Origin: Deltaproteobacteria bacterium
Lineage (GTDB): Bacteria; Bdellovibrionota; FAC87; UBA2466
DNA: 64,000 nt
Assembly: GCA_016196825.1 (NCBI GenBank)
Contig: JACPWY010000001.1
Coordinates: forward strand, 62,001-126,000
Reading direction: 5' to 3'
The first letter of the stretch is position 1. Every line of letters begins with the position of its first letter. A model generated the notes under the pieces. The model was not told the origin of the DNA. It saw nothing but the letters and a program-made list of their open reading frames with translations, and did no database searches. The position numbers were made by a program, and so were the translations under genes. Positions 7,746 through 17,650 of the stretch are shown piece by piece.

Positions 7746-9482
7746 TCACGCCTCCTGTAAATGCTGTGGGCTGTAGCCCTTCGGGGTTAAGCCATACTCG
7801 TAAGGCCCGCGAAAAACTTCGAGCGGAGTCGGAAAGTTCTCGTGCGGAGGGGGCGTTGCCGTCGCCCATTCCAAAGTCGTCGACTCCCAAGGGTTATCCG
7901 ATTCCACCTTCTTACCCTTGAAAGCACTGTAAATAATGTTCGCAAGAAAGAGAAACTGAGCGGCACCGAGAATGAATGAACAATACGAGCTCAGCACGGT
8001 GAGACCCTGGGAATGGGCTACGTGCGCATAAACCATGGGATCATAGAGGCGACGCGAGACGCCTGCCATCCCTTGGAAGAACATGGGAAAGAAGACCCCG
8101 TTGATCGCCAAGAAGGAAATCCAGAAATGGAGCTTACCCAAGGCCACATTCGTCTTTCGGCCCGTCACCTTCGGGAACCAGTGATAAACGCCCGCAAAAA
8201 GACCAAACAACGTTCCCGGCGCCACCACGTAATGAAAGTGGCCAATCACGTAATAGGTGTCATGAAGGTGAATATCTGCCGCTGCCAGACCCAAGGGCAA
8301 ACCGGTCAACCCTCCGATCGCAAACATCGGCAAAAAGGCGAGCGCGAACAGCATCGGAACCGTGTAGCGGATGGACGCACCCCACAAGGTCAGAAGCAGC
8401 GTCGTCAGAATGATCACGGAGGGAACCGAGATGATCATTGTCGTCGCCTGGAAGAAGTTGGAAAGGTTCGTCCCCATGCCCGTCATGAACATGTGGTGCG
8501 CCCAAACAAAAAACGACATGAAGCCCAGGAAGACCATCGAATAGATGAGCGTCTGGTAACCATAGATCGGCTTGCGCGTATTGGTCGCAATCACCTCGGC
8601 GACAATCCCGAACGCCGGAAGGATCAACACATACACCTCCGGGTGGGCCAGAAACCAGAAAAGGTGCTGCCACAGAATCGGGTTACCGCCACCCGAAACC
8701 GTCAACTTCTCACCGCTCACGATAAGCCCACTTGGGAGAAAAAAGCTCGAACCAAAGACGCGGTCCATCAACTGCAAGACACCTGCGGCCTCCAAAGGCG
8801 GGAACGCCAAAAGAAGCAGGAACGATGTCACCAACTGAGCCCAAACGAAAAGGGGCATACGAAAAAAGGACATCCCCTTCGTTCGCAATTGGACTCCGGT
8901 CACGATGAAATTCACGCTCCCCAACAATGATGAGGTGATCAAAAACACCATGCCCAAGAGCCACATCGTCTGACCGTTTTGCGCCACCACTGAAAGGGGC
9001 GGATACGAGGTCCAGCCGTTGGCAGCGGGGCCACCGGGCAAAAAGAAACTCGCAAACATGATCACGCCGCCGATGAAGAACACCCAGTAGCTCGCCATGT
9101 TCAGTTTCGGGAACGCCATATCCTGGGCGCCCACCTGGATCGGAAGGAGGTAGTTACCAAATCCGCCCACCGAAAGAGGCACGACACCAAGGAACACCAT
9201 GATCGTTCCATGCATTGCCCCGATAACATTGTAAAAATCGGGCGTCATCACGCCACCGTTCGCCCAAGACTCGGGCAGAAAACCGCCAATAATGGGAATC
9301 GCCGTATTGGGGTGCGCCAGCTGCCAACGCAGCATGAGAATCAGGAAGAACCCGAAGAGAAGAAAGAGCATCGCGGTGACAGCATATTGAATGCCAATCA
9401 CCTTGTGGTCGGTCGAGAAGACCCATTTCCGGATGAAGCCCATTTCGTGATGGCCTTGGGCGTGTGAATCATGACTACTCAT
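7746..9482 (-). CDS. coxA: Cytochrome c oxidase subunit I
   Basis: 578 residues, the catalytic subunit carrying haem a, haem a3 and CuB. Visible features are LAHPEVYVLILPAFG (CuB His and cross-linked Tyr), VWAHHMFMTGM (CuB His pair), HDTYYVIGHFHYV (haem a3 and haem a His), and the K-channel Lys in NTRKPIYGY. D-channel residues around GGFGNYLLPIQVGAQD are also kept. This is an A-type oxidase. The start at 9482 gives MSSHDSHAQGHHEMGF and an ATGA overlap with coxB; the longer reading frame upstream only overlaps coxB. Confidence 0.96.
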   Translation of the reverse strand: MSSHDSHAQGHHEMGFIRKWVFSTDHKVIGIQYAVTAMLFLLFGFFLILMLRWQLAHPNTAIPIIGGFLPESWANGGVMTPDFYNVIGAMHGTIMVFLGVVPLSVGGFGNYLLPIQVGAQDMAFPKLNMASYWVFFIGGVIMFASFFLPGGPAANGWTSYPPLSVVAQNGQTMWLLGMVFLITSSLLGSVNFIVTGVQLRTKGMSFFRMPLFVWAQLVTSFLLLLAFPPLEAAGVLQLMDRVFGSSFFLPSGLIVSGEKLTVSGGGNPILWQHLFWFLAHPEVYVLILPAFGIVAEVIATNTRKPIYGYQTLIYSMVFLGFMSFFVWAHHMFMTGMGTNLSNFFQATTMIISVPSVIILTTLLLTLWGASIRYTVPMLFALAFLPMFAIGGLTGLPLGLAAADIHLHDTYYVIGHFHYVVAPGTLFGLFAGVYHWFPKVTGRKTNVALGKLHFWISFLAINGVFFPMFFQGMAGVSRRLYDPMVYAHVAHSQGLTVLSSYCSFILGAAQFLFLANIIYSAFKGKKVESDNPWESTTLEWATATPPPHENFPTPLEVFRGPYEYGLTPKGYSPQHLQEA

Positions 9483-10288
9483 TGTGAGGCCTCCGACAAA
9501 GCTTTTTCCTCTTCCACCAAGAAGGCCTGGTAGGCCTCTGGCGTGTCCACCAAGAACTGTCCGCGCATGCGGAAGTGGCTGTTTCCGCAAAGCTGGGCAC
9601 ATGCGATCTCGAAGGATCCCGTCTGATTCGCTTCGAACCAAACCTTGTTGGTCATCCCAGGGACCGCGTCCTGCTTCACGCGCATCACGGGCAAAAAGAA
9701 ACTGTGGATGACATCCTTAGAGTGGATGTATGCGATGACCTTCTTATTCACCGGAATGTGGAGATTGTTGATGGTGAAGATGTCATCCTTGGCGTCGGCG
9801 TCGTTGCGATCGAGACCGATTGTATTCGTTCCATCGATCAAATTGATATCGGTCTTGCCAAACTTCCCGTCGCGACCCGGGTAATGGACGTTCCACGCAA
9901 ATTGTTCCGCGGTGATGCGCACCACCAAAGCATCCTTCTCATCGGGGAAATCGTTTTTGTAACTGCCCCATACAGGCGCCGCGAGGAACACCAAAATCGC
10001 CACTTCGAAAATGGCCACGCCGACCTCTAAGAATGTCGGCAACTTGAAATGGTTAAGCATAGGATTCGGTTGATGGCCCGGCCGGGCCCGGAAGCGCACT
10101 AGGCAATAGAGGAAATACAGACCCCAACCAACAAAAAGGGCGAGACAGAACCAGTGAAGGATATTGATCAGTTGATCAATTCCGGCGCCATGCGTGGAGA
10201 TATTGAGGGGAAGGCCCCAACCATAAGGTGACTCTGCGGTGCGAGGGGCAAAGGCATCGGCTGGCATCCAAGATGTCGTCTCAGTCAT
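9479..10288 (-). CDS. coxB: Cytochrome c oxidase subunit II
   Basis: 269 residues with two N-terminal membrane helices and a periplasmic cupredoxin domain. The CuA site is seen as the His in KDVIHSFFLP and the motif CAQLCGNSHFRM near the C-terminus (two Cys, His, Met). No C-terminal cytochrome c domain is present, so this is a plain aa3 enzyme that takes electrons from a separate cytochrome c. It is the first gene of the operon, with a strong ribosome site (AGGAGGAGA) and a well-placed sigma-70-like promoter upstream. Haem a synthase and the copper chaperones are not in the window. Confidence 0.95.
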   Translation of the reverse strand: MTETTSWMPADAFAPRTAESPYGWGLPLNISTHGAGIDQLINILHWFCLALFVGWGLYFLYCLVRFRARPGHQPNPMLNHFKLPTFLEVGVAIFEVAILVFLAAPVWGSYKNDFPDEKDALVVRITAEQFAWNVHYPGRDGKFGKTDINLIDGTNTIGLDRNDADAKDDIFTINNLHIPVNKKVIAYIHSKDVIHSFFLPVMRVKQDAVPGMTNKVWFEANQTGSFEIACAQLCGNSHFRMRGQFLVDTPEAYQAFLVEEEKALSEASQ

Positions 10289-10315
10289 GTCTCCTCCTGT
10301 TGCAGTAACTGACGA

Positions 10316-10343
10316 ATAATATTCGCACCTTACCGGCAGTCAA
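10316..10343 (-). promoter_or_regulatory. Predicted sigma-70 promoter of the cytochrome oxidase operon
   Basis: On the minus strand TTGACT (10343-10338) and TATTAT (10321-10316) are separated by 16 bases. They lie about 28 bases before the coxB start codon. A perfect 13-base palindrome CGAATAATATTCG (10313-10325) covers the -10 box and could be an operator for a redox or metal-responsive repressor; this is inference. Confidence 0.6.
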
Positions 10344-10379
10344 TGCAATTTGAAACGATCTGGATTACTCTTTCTGCCC

Positions 10380-11639
10380 ATGAATTATCTCGTTGGCATT
10401 GGAAACCATTTCGAATCCGAAGCGGTTCCCGGCGCGCTTCCGAAGGAACAAAATTCCCCAAGAAAAGTTCCGTTCGATCTCTTCGCTGAACAATTGAGCG
10501 GCACCGCTTTCACGGCGCCGCGCAGCGAGAATCTCCGGAGCTGGCTTTATCGAATCCAGCCGTCGGTGACGCAGGGGACTTTTCGCCCCCTCGACGGCGC
10601 AACGGCGAATGAAACTCGGGCCACTCCGACGCAGCTGCGGTGGGATCCGACACCCTATCCGAACGGACCGGTCGATTTCCTTCGTTCCCTCAACCTCATC
10701 GCCGAAAATACAGACTCGAGCTTTCGCAAGGGTTGCACTGTTTCGACCTACACGGCCACCGCCCCAATGGAGTCTTACTTTTATAGCGCTGACGGTGAAT
10801 TCCTCATTGTCCCTCAGGAGGGTGCCCTTCTCCTGGCCACCGAAATGGGTGATCTCGAAGTGCACCCCGAAGAGATCGCCGTCATCCCGCGAGGGATCCG
10901 ACTCCAGGTGCAGCTCCCGGCCAAGAAAGCACGCGGCTATGTGTGTGAGAATCACGGCGCACCTCTGCGGCTCCCCGGCCTTGGTCCCATTGGCGCCAAT
11001 GGCCTCGCCAATCCCCGGGATTTTCTCGTCCCCTCGGCCAAGTTTGAGGAGAAGCGCGGGTCGTTGGAGATCATCGCCAAATTCCAGGGGCGGTATTGGA
11101 GCGCACCCATTGACCACTCGCCACTCAATGTGGTCGCGTGGCATGGAAATTACTACCCGTTCAAGTATGACCTGAGAAAATTCAACACGATCAATACGGT
11201 CACCTACGACCACCCCGATCCCTCCATCTTCACCGTGCTGACATCTCCATCGGAGGTGATCGGAACCGCGAATCTCGATTTTGTCATCTTTCCCCCCCGC
11301 TGGATGGTCGCCGAACACACCTTTCGCCCGCCATACTACCACCGCAATGTCATGAGCGAATTCATGGGCTTGATTCGCGGCGCCTACGACGCTAAGGGCA
11401 CTGGCTTCGTCCCCGGTGGGGGCAGTCTCCACAATTGTATGTCACCTCACGGCCCGGACGCGGAGACCTACTATGCGGCTGTCAAATCCGACGACAATCC
11501 CCAGCGCTACGAAAACACGATGGCCTTCATGTTCGAAAGCTGCACTCCCTTCCGCGTGAGTCGAAACGCCGAAGAGAGCGCCCAAAAGAATTATCTCGAC
11601 TGCTGGAAGGGTCTGAAGGCAGATTTCAAGCGCCCATGA
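10380..11639 (+). CDS. hmgA: Homogentisate 1,2-dioxygenase
   Basis: 419 residues; opens the ring of homogentisate with O2 to maleylacetoacetate in tyrosine/phenylalanine degradation. The N-terminus matches the family closely (YLVGIGNHFESEAVPGALP, then AEQLSGTAFTAPR). The Fe(II) ligands lie in YYHRNVMSEFMG (His and Glu) and in the HNCMSPHGPD region (His). The ATG at 10380 is chosen by homology; a TTG ten codons upstream extends the frame. The other catabolic genes (fumarylacetoacetase, maleylacetoacetate isomerase, HPD) are absent nearby. The stop overlaps the next gene as ATGA. Confidence 0.95.
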   Translation: MNYLVGIGNHFESEAVPGALPKEQNSPRKVPFDLFAEQLSGTAFTAPRSENLRSWLYRIQPSVTQGTFRPLDGATANETRATPTQLRWDPTPYPNGPVDFLRSLNLIAENTDSSFRKGCTVSTYTATAPMESYFYSADGEFLIVPQEGALLLATEMGDLEVHPEEIAVIPRGIRLQVQLPAKKARGYVCENHGAPLRLPGLGPIGANGLANPRDFLVPSAKFEEKRGSLEIIAKFQGRYWSAPIDHSPLNVVAWHGNYYPFKYDLRKFNTINTVTYDHPDPSIFTVLTSPSEVIGTANLDFVIFPPRWMVAEHTFRPPYYHRNVMSEFMGLIRGAYDAKGTGFVPGGGSLHNCMSPHGPDAETYYAAVKSDDNPQRYENTMAFMFESCTPFRVSRNAEESAQKNYLDCWKGLKADFKRP

Positions 11640-11914
11640 AGCTGCTGTTGTACTCCAGTTTCTTTCTCATCCTAATCGGAGCCAACGCGTTCCGCGAAGA
11701 TTTCAATAGGGGCGTAATCGACCTGTGGGTGCGAACCTTTTGCACCAACGATTCGCGCGCATTAAAGGGGACCACTGAAGGCGAGCTCGTCTTTCGTTGC
11801 CTTCGTCAGCCGCAGAGCGAGTATCCGACCTTCATCAACAATTGGTTCGAGAGACAGACCGGAACCACTCTCATGGAAGCCGATGAGCTTTTGGGACTCC
11901 GGCGAAAGGTTTAA
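11636..11914 (+). CDS. Small exported protein
   Basis: 92 residues beginning MKLLLYSSFFLILIGANAF, a signal peptide, followed by a short mature part with two cysteines (TFCTNDS and FRCLRQ). The start overlaps the hmgA stop by four bases (ATGA), and the frame upstream belongs to another phase of hmgA. A coupled gene of this kind after hmgA is unusual. No family recognised. Confidence 0.55.
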   Translation: MKLLLYSSFFLILIGANAFREDFNRGVIDLWVRTFCTNDSRALKGTTEGELVFRCLRQPQSEYPTFINNWFERQTGTTLMEADELLGLRRKV

Positions 11915-11916
11915 CC

Positions 11917-12618
11917 ATGATCATTATTCTTCTGGCGCTCGTGTTAATGAGCAGCGCCCACAGCGCCACGATCGTTACCCAGGGCCGCGCCTTCGAAAAG
12001 GGCTCCAATCACACGAAACTTCTCTTCACGTTCAAGAGAACCCAAACGGGCGCCGAGCCCAACGTTCACGTCGACACACAATTCGTCGCCCCCGACGGCA
12101 CACTCCTCGTCACTGAAGAGGTCACGTTTGCCGGGGGAAAGGTGAAGAGCTACCTGGTTCACCACAAGCAGACCAAGCAGGAAGGGGCGCTTGAGGTAGG
12201 AGAACGGCTGAACTTCCGCTACACGCAGGACGGTGAAACGCGCGAAGATTCCGAGGGATTGCCGAAAGATCTCGTCATCGGCCCCACCATCATCGCCAAC
12301 ATCCAATCTCGCTGGGATGTTCTCATGAAAGGGGGGACGGAATCCTTCCGTTTCGCCGTTCTCGATCGCAAGGAGACCGTGGGCTTCAAATTCTTCAAAG
12401 ACGACGAAGAGGTCCGCGAAGGGCGATCCGTCATCCATTTCATCATGAAGCCCTCAAGTTTTATAATCGCGGCTGTCGTCGATCCCATCCACTTCTACTT
12501 TTGGAAGGACACCAAAGACATCGCCGAGATCCGGGGGCGCACACTCCCGAAACAGCAGGTGGATGGGAAGTTCAAGGATCTCGATCCCGAGATCCTGTAC
12601 ACGGTGCAAAGAACCTAG
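11917..12618 (+). CDS. Exported protein of unknown function
   Basis: 233 residues with a signal peptide (MIIILLALVLMSSAHSA). The mature part is beta-rich, with alternating hydrophobic and charged strands (FTFKRTQTGAEPNVHVDTQF, VTFAGGKVKSYLVHHKQ). It resembles DUF3108-like or lipocalin-like periplasmic proteins, but I cannot assign it firmly. It starts two bases after the previous small exported gene, so the two and hmgA appear to form one transcription unit. The 3' end overlaps the convergent glycosyltransferase by four bases. Confidence 0.7.
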   Translation: MIIILLALVLMSSAHSATIVTQGRAFEKGSNHTKLLFTFKRTQTGAEPNVHVDTQFVAPDGTLLVTEEVTFAGGKVKSYLVHHKQTKQEGALEVGERLNFRYTQDGETREDSEGLPKDLVIGPTIIANIQSRWDVLMKGGTESFRFAVLDRKETVGFKFFKDDEEVREGRSVIHFIMKPSSFIIAAVVDPIHFYFWKDTKDIAEIRGRTLPKQQVDGKFKDLDPEILYTVQRT

Positions 12619-13526
12619 GTGCCGACAAGCTTGCGAAACACGCGGCCGGCCAGACTCCGTATCGTCGGGCGTGGCGGAGCGGAGATCCTGCGAAAATATT
12701 CAGCCATCAGAGTCTCGGCTGCCTTGTTTTCCTCAATAGGGATCCTCCCCACCTTCACGGGCCCCTGCAAATGTTCAACTTCGAACACTTTGGTTAATCC
12801 ACAATGCTCGCCGGTTCCGTCGAAGCCGGTATTTTGAACCAGACTCCGCCTCGGGTAGAGCGTCAGTTTTTCGGCGAGAAAGAGGCTCGCCTGCCAGCGA
12901 ATGGCCCACGAATGATTTCGCCCAGCAATCTGATCGCGTAGCATTTGAGTGTACGGATAGGACCCCTGCGCATCAAAGGCCCATTCAAGTTTTCTCTCCT
13001 CGATTTGCTTTAAGAGCGCCACGCCATCAGACTTGAACAAATCCCAACCTCGCCTCCAAGTCGCCCACCCCCAACAATCCGCCTCGCGCAGAAAAAAGGT
13101 CTCGGGAAGTGCGCCCTTGACCGGATAAAAATAACCACAGAGACTGGCCACCCTCTCATCAGCTGCATAGGTTTCCAGCCCTTCATTCATGAAAGCCAAG
13201 AAATGCGGTGACACCACGAGATCATCTTCAACGATGATCGCCCGCTCATGCTTTTTCAAAACCTCGCTCACACCCACGATGATCGATTTCGCCAGTCCCC
13301 AGTTTTCTGCACGCTCACAGATCTCCACCCGCGCAAAACCATTCACCGATTTCAAAAACGCCCGCACTGCATCAACCCCCGAACGCTCCCGAGCGGACCG
13401 GATTCCATCGGAAAATACATAAAGAACAGAATCCTTCGCCTCAGAATTTTTCTGAAGCGATTCCACCGCCCCACGGACGTGGTCCGGGCGACAATACGCA
13501 AAAAGAATGATCGGTGCCGGGCTCAT
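12615..13526 (-). CDS. Glycosyltransferase, GT-A fold
   Basis: 303 residues. The N-terminal PAPIILFAYCRPDHVRGAVES and the acidic metal site IIVEDDLVVSPHFL (about residues 96-109) are typical of GT-A nucleotide-sugar transferases acting on lipid or protein acceptors. The READCWGWATWRRGW segment is a family-like acceptor region. There is no membrane segment. The sugar and acceptor are not predictable. It stands alone, divergent from the small exported gene at 13564. Confidence 0.8.
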   Translation of the reverse strand: MSPAPIILFAYCRPDHVRGAVESLQKNSEAKDSVLYVFSDGIRSARERSGVDAVRAFLKSVNGFARVEICERAENWGLAKSIIVGVSEVLKKHERAIIVEDDLVVSPHFLAFMNEGLETYAADERVASLCGYFYPVKGALPETFFLREADCWGWATWRRGWDLFKSDGVALLKQIEERKLEWAFDAQGSYPYTQMLRDQIAGRNHSWAIRWQASLFLAEKLTLYPRRSLVQNTGFDGTGEHCGLTKVFEVEHLQGPVKVGRIPIEENKAAETLMAEYFRRISAPPRPTIRSLAGRVFRKLVGT

Positions 13527-13563
13527 ATTTTGATCGTATGCTAAAGAGAATCGGAGGAACAGT

Positions 13564-13806
13564 ATGAATAAGACTCAACTCGCGATGCTTGTCGCCGTCG
13601 CTGCAACGGTATTGGCTCAACCCTCTCTAGCCGCCAAGAAGCCCAAGAAGGGCAAAGAGGAAATGGTGAAATGCTATTCCGAAACCTGCGCCGGAAAAGT
13701 CACCTACAAAGGAAAATCGAACAGCTGCAACCAGCCCACCGATGCCATCGAATGCCCCAAGAGTCTGTGTGACACGACGAAGGGGCTCAAGATCGCCGAG
13801 AAATAG
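13564..13806 (+). CDS. Small exported Cys-rich protein
   Basis: 80 residues with a signal peptide (about 1-23) and a Lys-rich mature part containing five cysteines (C37, C42, C54, C64, C68). Ribosome site GGAGGA lies five bases before the ATG. The size and Cys pattern recall small metal-binding or bufferin-like exported proteins, but the usual signature is not clear. A hairpin at 13843-13866 may end the transcript. Confidence 0.65.
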   Translation: MNKTQLAMLVAVAATVLAQPSLAAKKPKKGKEEMVKCYSETCAGKVTYKGKSNSCNQPTDAIECPKSLCDTTKGLKIAEK

Positions 13807-13842
13807 ACTGAGCTCTTCGGTAGCCTGCTTCACAGGGTCTCA

Positions 13843-13866
13843 AGGCCTGCGAATGGCGGCAGGCCT
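13843..13866 (+). terminator. Possible intrinsic terminator
   Basis: Eight-base stem AGGCCTGC/GCAGGCCT with an eight-base loop, followed by ATTCTT. The T tract is weak. It lies 37 bases after the stop of the small exported gene. Confidence 0.4.
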
Positions 13867-13959
13867 ATTCTTAAGGACTTCGTCGCCGGGAGGGTGGTCG
13901 GGCAAAGAGCGCCGCAACTACCGCCGGCCGGTGACAACGTCACCGCCGAAAGTTTTCAT

Positions 13960-14154
13960 TCATAGAAATTGCACTGGGAACAACCCTACCATAAAGTCCA
14001 GCGCAGCAGTGAATATCACCCCTGAAAAATAGAGCACCGAAATAGCCTCCGATCGAATGATTCGGTCCAGAAACCCAAAGACGAACACGATGACAGATGT
14101 CTCCCGAAAAAAGTCGCTTCCCAGCTCAAGAATGCCCCGCTTCTCAGTAATCAC
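13960..14154 (-). CDS. Small two-helix membrane protein (putative)
   Basis: 64 residues from a GTG start preceded by AGAGG. Two hydrophobic helices are seen (ETSVIVFVFGFLDRI and VLYFSGVIFTAALDFMVGLF), with the phrase VFGFLD recalling small bacterial inner-membrane proteins of unknown function. The surrounding 430 bases hold no other gene. The evidence is composition and ribosome site only; it may be a chance frame. Confidence 0.4.
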   Translation of the reverse strand: MITEKRGILELGSDFFRETSVIVFVFGFLDRIIRSEAISVLYFSGVIFTAALDFMVGLFPVQFL

Positions 14155-14240
14155 AGACCTCTCATACTTTACGGCGGGACTTGGGCCAAGAGGTTTAGGG
14201 TTGCATCGAGGATCCCCTCATTCCCCTCTGCGCGCTGCAC

Positions 14241-14636
14241 CTACCATACTTCCATTGCCAGGCCTGGGATGCGCCTGAACTCGGACCGGTTGCGCGTGAT
14301 GAGAGTCAGTTTGTGGGAAGAGGCAATCGAAGCAATTAACAGGTCATTCGGTCCGATTGGCGCGCCCGCGCGCTCCAGAACGGCTCGAAGAAGGCCATAT
14401 TGTTCCGCGGCTTCATCATCAAAGGGAATGGAACGTAAAAGCCCGAAGAACTCCTGCAGAAGCGCCAGATTTTCACTCACTCTCTGGCTTTTTCGAGCTC
14501 CGGCGAGGAGTTCGGCCTTGACGATACTGCAGGTACCAAAATCAGAGGTTGGCAGATGCATGACCCTTTTTATCAAGGTTTTGTCAGCTCGCTTCAGGAT
14601 GTGAATGGAGACATCGGTGTCGAGGAGGTACTTCAT
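14241..14636 (-). CDS. vapC: VapC-type PIN-domain toxin
   Basis: 131 residues, a PIN-domain ribonuclease. Acidic active-site residues are seen in MKYLLDTDVSIHIL (D6, D8), in VKAELLAG (E42) and in IGPNDLLIAS (D98), with the final TRNRSEFRRIPGL signature. The family cleaves tRNA or rRNA when released from its antitoxin. The start overlaps the vapB stop by four bases, the usual antitoxin-first arrangement. It lies in a locally AT-rich island and is probably horizontally acquired. Confidence 0.88.
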   Translation of the reverse strand: MKYLLDTDVSIHILKRADKTLIKRVMHLPTSDFGTCSIVKAELLAGARKSQRVSENLALLQEFFGLLRSIPFDDEAAEQYGLLRAVLERAGAPIGPNDLLIASIASSHKLTLITRNRSEFRRIPGLAMEVW

Positions 14637-14896
14637 TTGCGCGGGGGTTTCTTATTTCCAAAGATGTCGTAGTTTCGCTTTTCCAGATTTTCCGGGCCAC
14701 TATCTTCGACAAAATCATCCGACAGGGTTTTTGATGATTCAAAAAATGCCTTCCAATTCTCTTTCAAGGTCGGTTCAAGGTCCTTTCGAATTAAACCTAC
14801 AATATACGATGACAAACTCCCCTTAGGATCCCTCTTGGCTCGAGCGAGAACCTTCTTTTCAAGCCCAGGGGGGAGGTAAATTGTTCTCTGAGACAT
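14633..14896 (-). CDS. vapB: Ribbon-helix-helix antitoxin of VapBC module
   Basis: 87 residues from the ATG at 14896; the frame extends three codons up to a TTG. The N-terminal SQRTIYLPPGLEKKVLARAK and SSYIVGLIRKDLE make a ribbon-helix-helix DNA-binding fold. The acidic, disordered C-terminal half would wrap and inhibit the PIN toxin. An operator-like palindrome overlaps its promoter, consistent with autoregulation by the VapBC complex. Confidence 0.8.
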   Translation of the reverse strand: MSQRTIYLPPGLEKKVLARAKRDPKGSLSSYIVGLIRKDLEPTLKENWKAFFESSKTLSDDFVEDSGPENLEKRNYDIFGNKKPPRK

Positions 14897-14904
14897 AATT
14901 ACCA

Positions 14905-14932
14905 ATTATACTTGTATATTATGCCGAGTCAA
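14905..14932 (-). promoter_or_regulatory. Strong vapBC promoter with overlapping operator
   Basis: Minus-strand TTGACT (14932-14927) and a perfect TATAAT (14910-14905) are 16 bases apart, with the vapB ATG only eight bases beyond the -10 box. A palindrome TATACTTGTATA (14907-14918) covers the -10 region. The layout fits autorepression by the toxin-antitoxin complex and predicts a nearly leaderless transcript. Confidence 0.7.
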
Positions 14933-14992
14933 TACCGCCTATGCTTAGATCTTTAATCGATCGACAACAAAAACACCTTCTGCGGGAACCCG

Positions 14993-15469
14993 TTACGCTG
15001 CCCTTTTCTTCTCTCGTATCACCCTATATTCAATTTCATATCCAAGAACAGCGAGCAGTTTAATCATCTGGTCGATGGTCTTGGACTGGTTTGCTGTGTC
15101 TAAGAGCCTATAGAGCTGGGCAGGAGACGTCCTTAGCTTCCGAGAAAGCTCCCGACGAGTAATAGAAGCATTTTTTAACCTCTCCAATGCGTCGACGGTA
15201 AGACTATGAAGGAGCATCTTGGTCAAGTACTCCGGATCTCGGTTGTAGTCTAGAAAGGCGTCCAACGGAATCGAGCCCTTCTTACCAGACTCAAGACTGT
15301 AACTAATCCACTCACTCCCCAATTCTCTATCAATGAGAACCTCTTTTACCCTGTCCTTCACCGTCGGGGAGACCTCAGCTCTCGAAAAAGGAAAACTAAA
15401 AGACCCTTTCGCTGTATCGATCTCAAAACACTTGCGGTAATTATTGCACTGAACGTTCCTAATTCTCAT
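14993..15469 (-). CDS. HTH DNA-binding protein, antitoxin-like
   Basis: 158 residues from the ATG at 15469. The C-terminal half carries a helix-turn-helix (ITRRELSRKLRTSPAQLYRL) followed by SKTIDQMIKLLAVLGYEIEY, as in XRE-like antitoxins. The N-terminal half is a small beta-rich domain. It overlaps the DUF4160-type gene by four bases (ATGA). The pair looks like a two-gene toxin-antitoxin or regulatory module; which partner would be toxic is not known from sequence. Confidence 0.7.
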   Translation of the reverse strand: MRIRNVQCNNYRKCFEIDTAKGSFSFPFSRAEVSPTVKDRVKEVLIDRELGSEWISYSLESGKKGSIPLDAFLDYNRDPEYLTKMLLHSLTVDALERLKNASITRRELSRKLRTSPAQLYRLLDTANQSKTIDQMIKLLAVLGYEIEYRVIREKKRAA

Positions 15470-15660
15470 AATTTCCCTTCCTTCACGAGTTCTCGAATCA
15501 GCTTTCGTAATCGCCGGTTCACTGCGCCTTCCATAACGACAAAATTCTCTAAATCCCATTTCGCTATGAGCTTCCCATCTTTATAGATGTGCACGTGCCG
15601 TGGCGAATGATCCCCTTTCCAAGAGCGAAAGCTATGATTACCCCGACGAATGGTACCCAT
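15466..15660 (-). CDS. DUF4160 family protein
   Basis: 64 residues with the DUF4160 hallmark SPRHVHIYKDGKLIAKWDLE (positions about 19-38). The family is short, often paired with a DNA-binding or DUF2442 partner, and is suspected to belong to toxin-antitoxin systems. Here it precedes an HTH gene with a four-base overlap, next to vapBC. No promoter was identified in the 190 bases upstream (15661-15850), which hold no other gene. Confidence 0.75.
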   Translation of the reverse strand: MGTIRRGNHSFRSWKGDHSPRHVHIYKDGKLIAKWDLENFVVMEGAVNRRLRKLIRELVKEGKL

Positions 15661-15850
15661 CTCAAATCACTAACTATAGTACCACAAGCGATAACATAGT
15701 TTCAATAGGCACTTCCGATCCCGCAAGGGAGGGTACCCCCGTCAAACCGAAGGATCTTGGTTGCAATAGGTTCCACGCCTGAAGTCATGGCAGCGAAAAT
15801 AAATATGAGCGATGATCGGAGGGTAGCATCGAAGTGGCGTTTCCCGCTCT

Positions 15851-17646
<1,796 letters not shown>

Positions 17647-17650
<4 letters not shown>

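Noticed and set aside
8013-8930. 305-residue Arg/His-rich plus-strand frame inside coxA
   Set aside because: The composition is that of an antisense shadow of a membrane protein, and coxA is unmistakable.
9483-9641. N-terminal extension of coxA by 53 codons
   Set aside because: It only overlaps coxB, whereas the ATG at 9482 matches the family N-terminus and overlaps the coxB stop.
10365-11432. 355-residue frame antisense to hmgA
   Set aside because: hmgA on the plus strand has strong family identity; the antisense frame has a repetitive, unfamiliar composition.
13807-15850. Prophage or insertion sequence origin of the toxin-antitoxin island
   Set aside because: No transposase, integrase, tRNA attachment site or flanking repeats are visible; only base composition and gene types hint at transfer.
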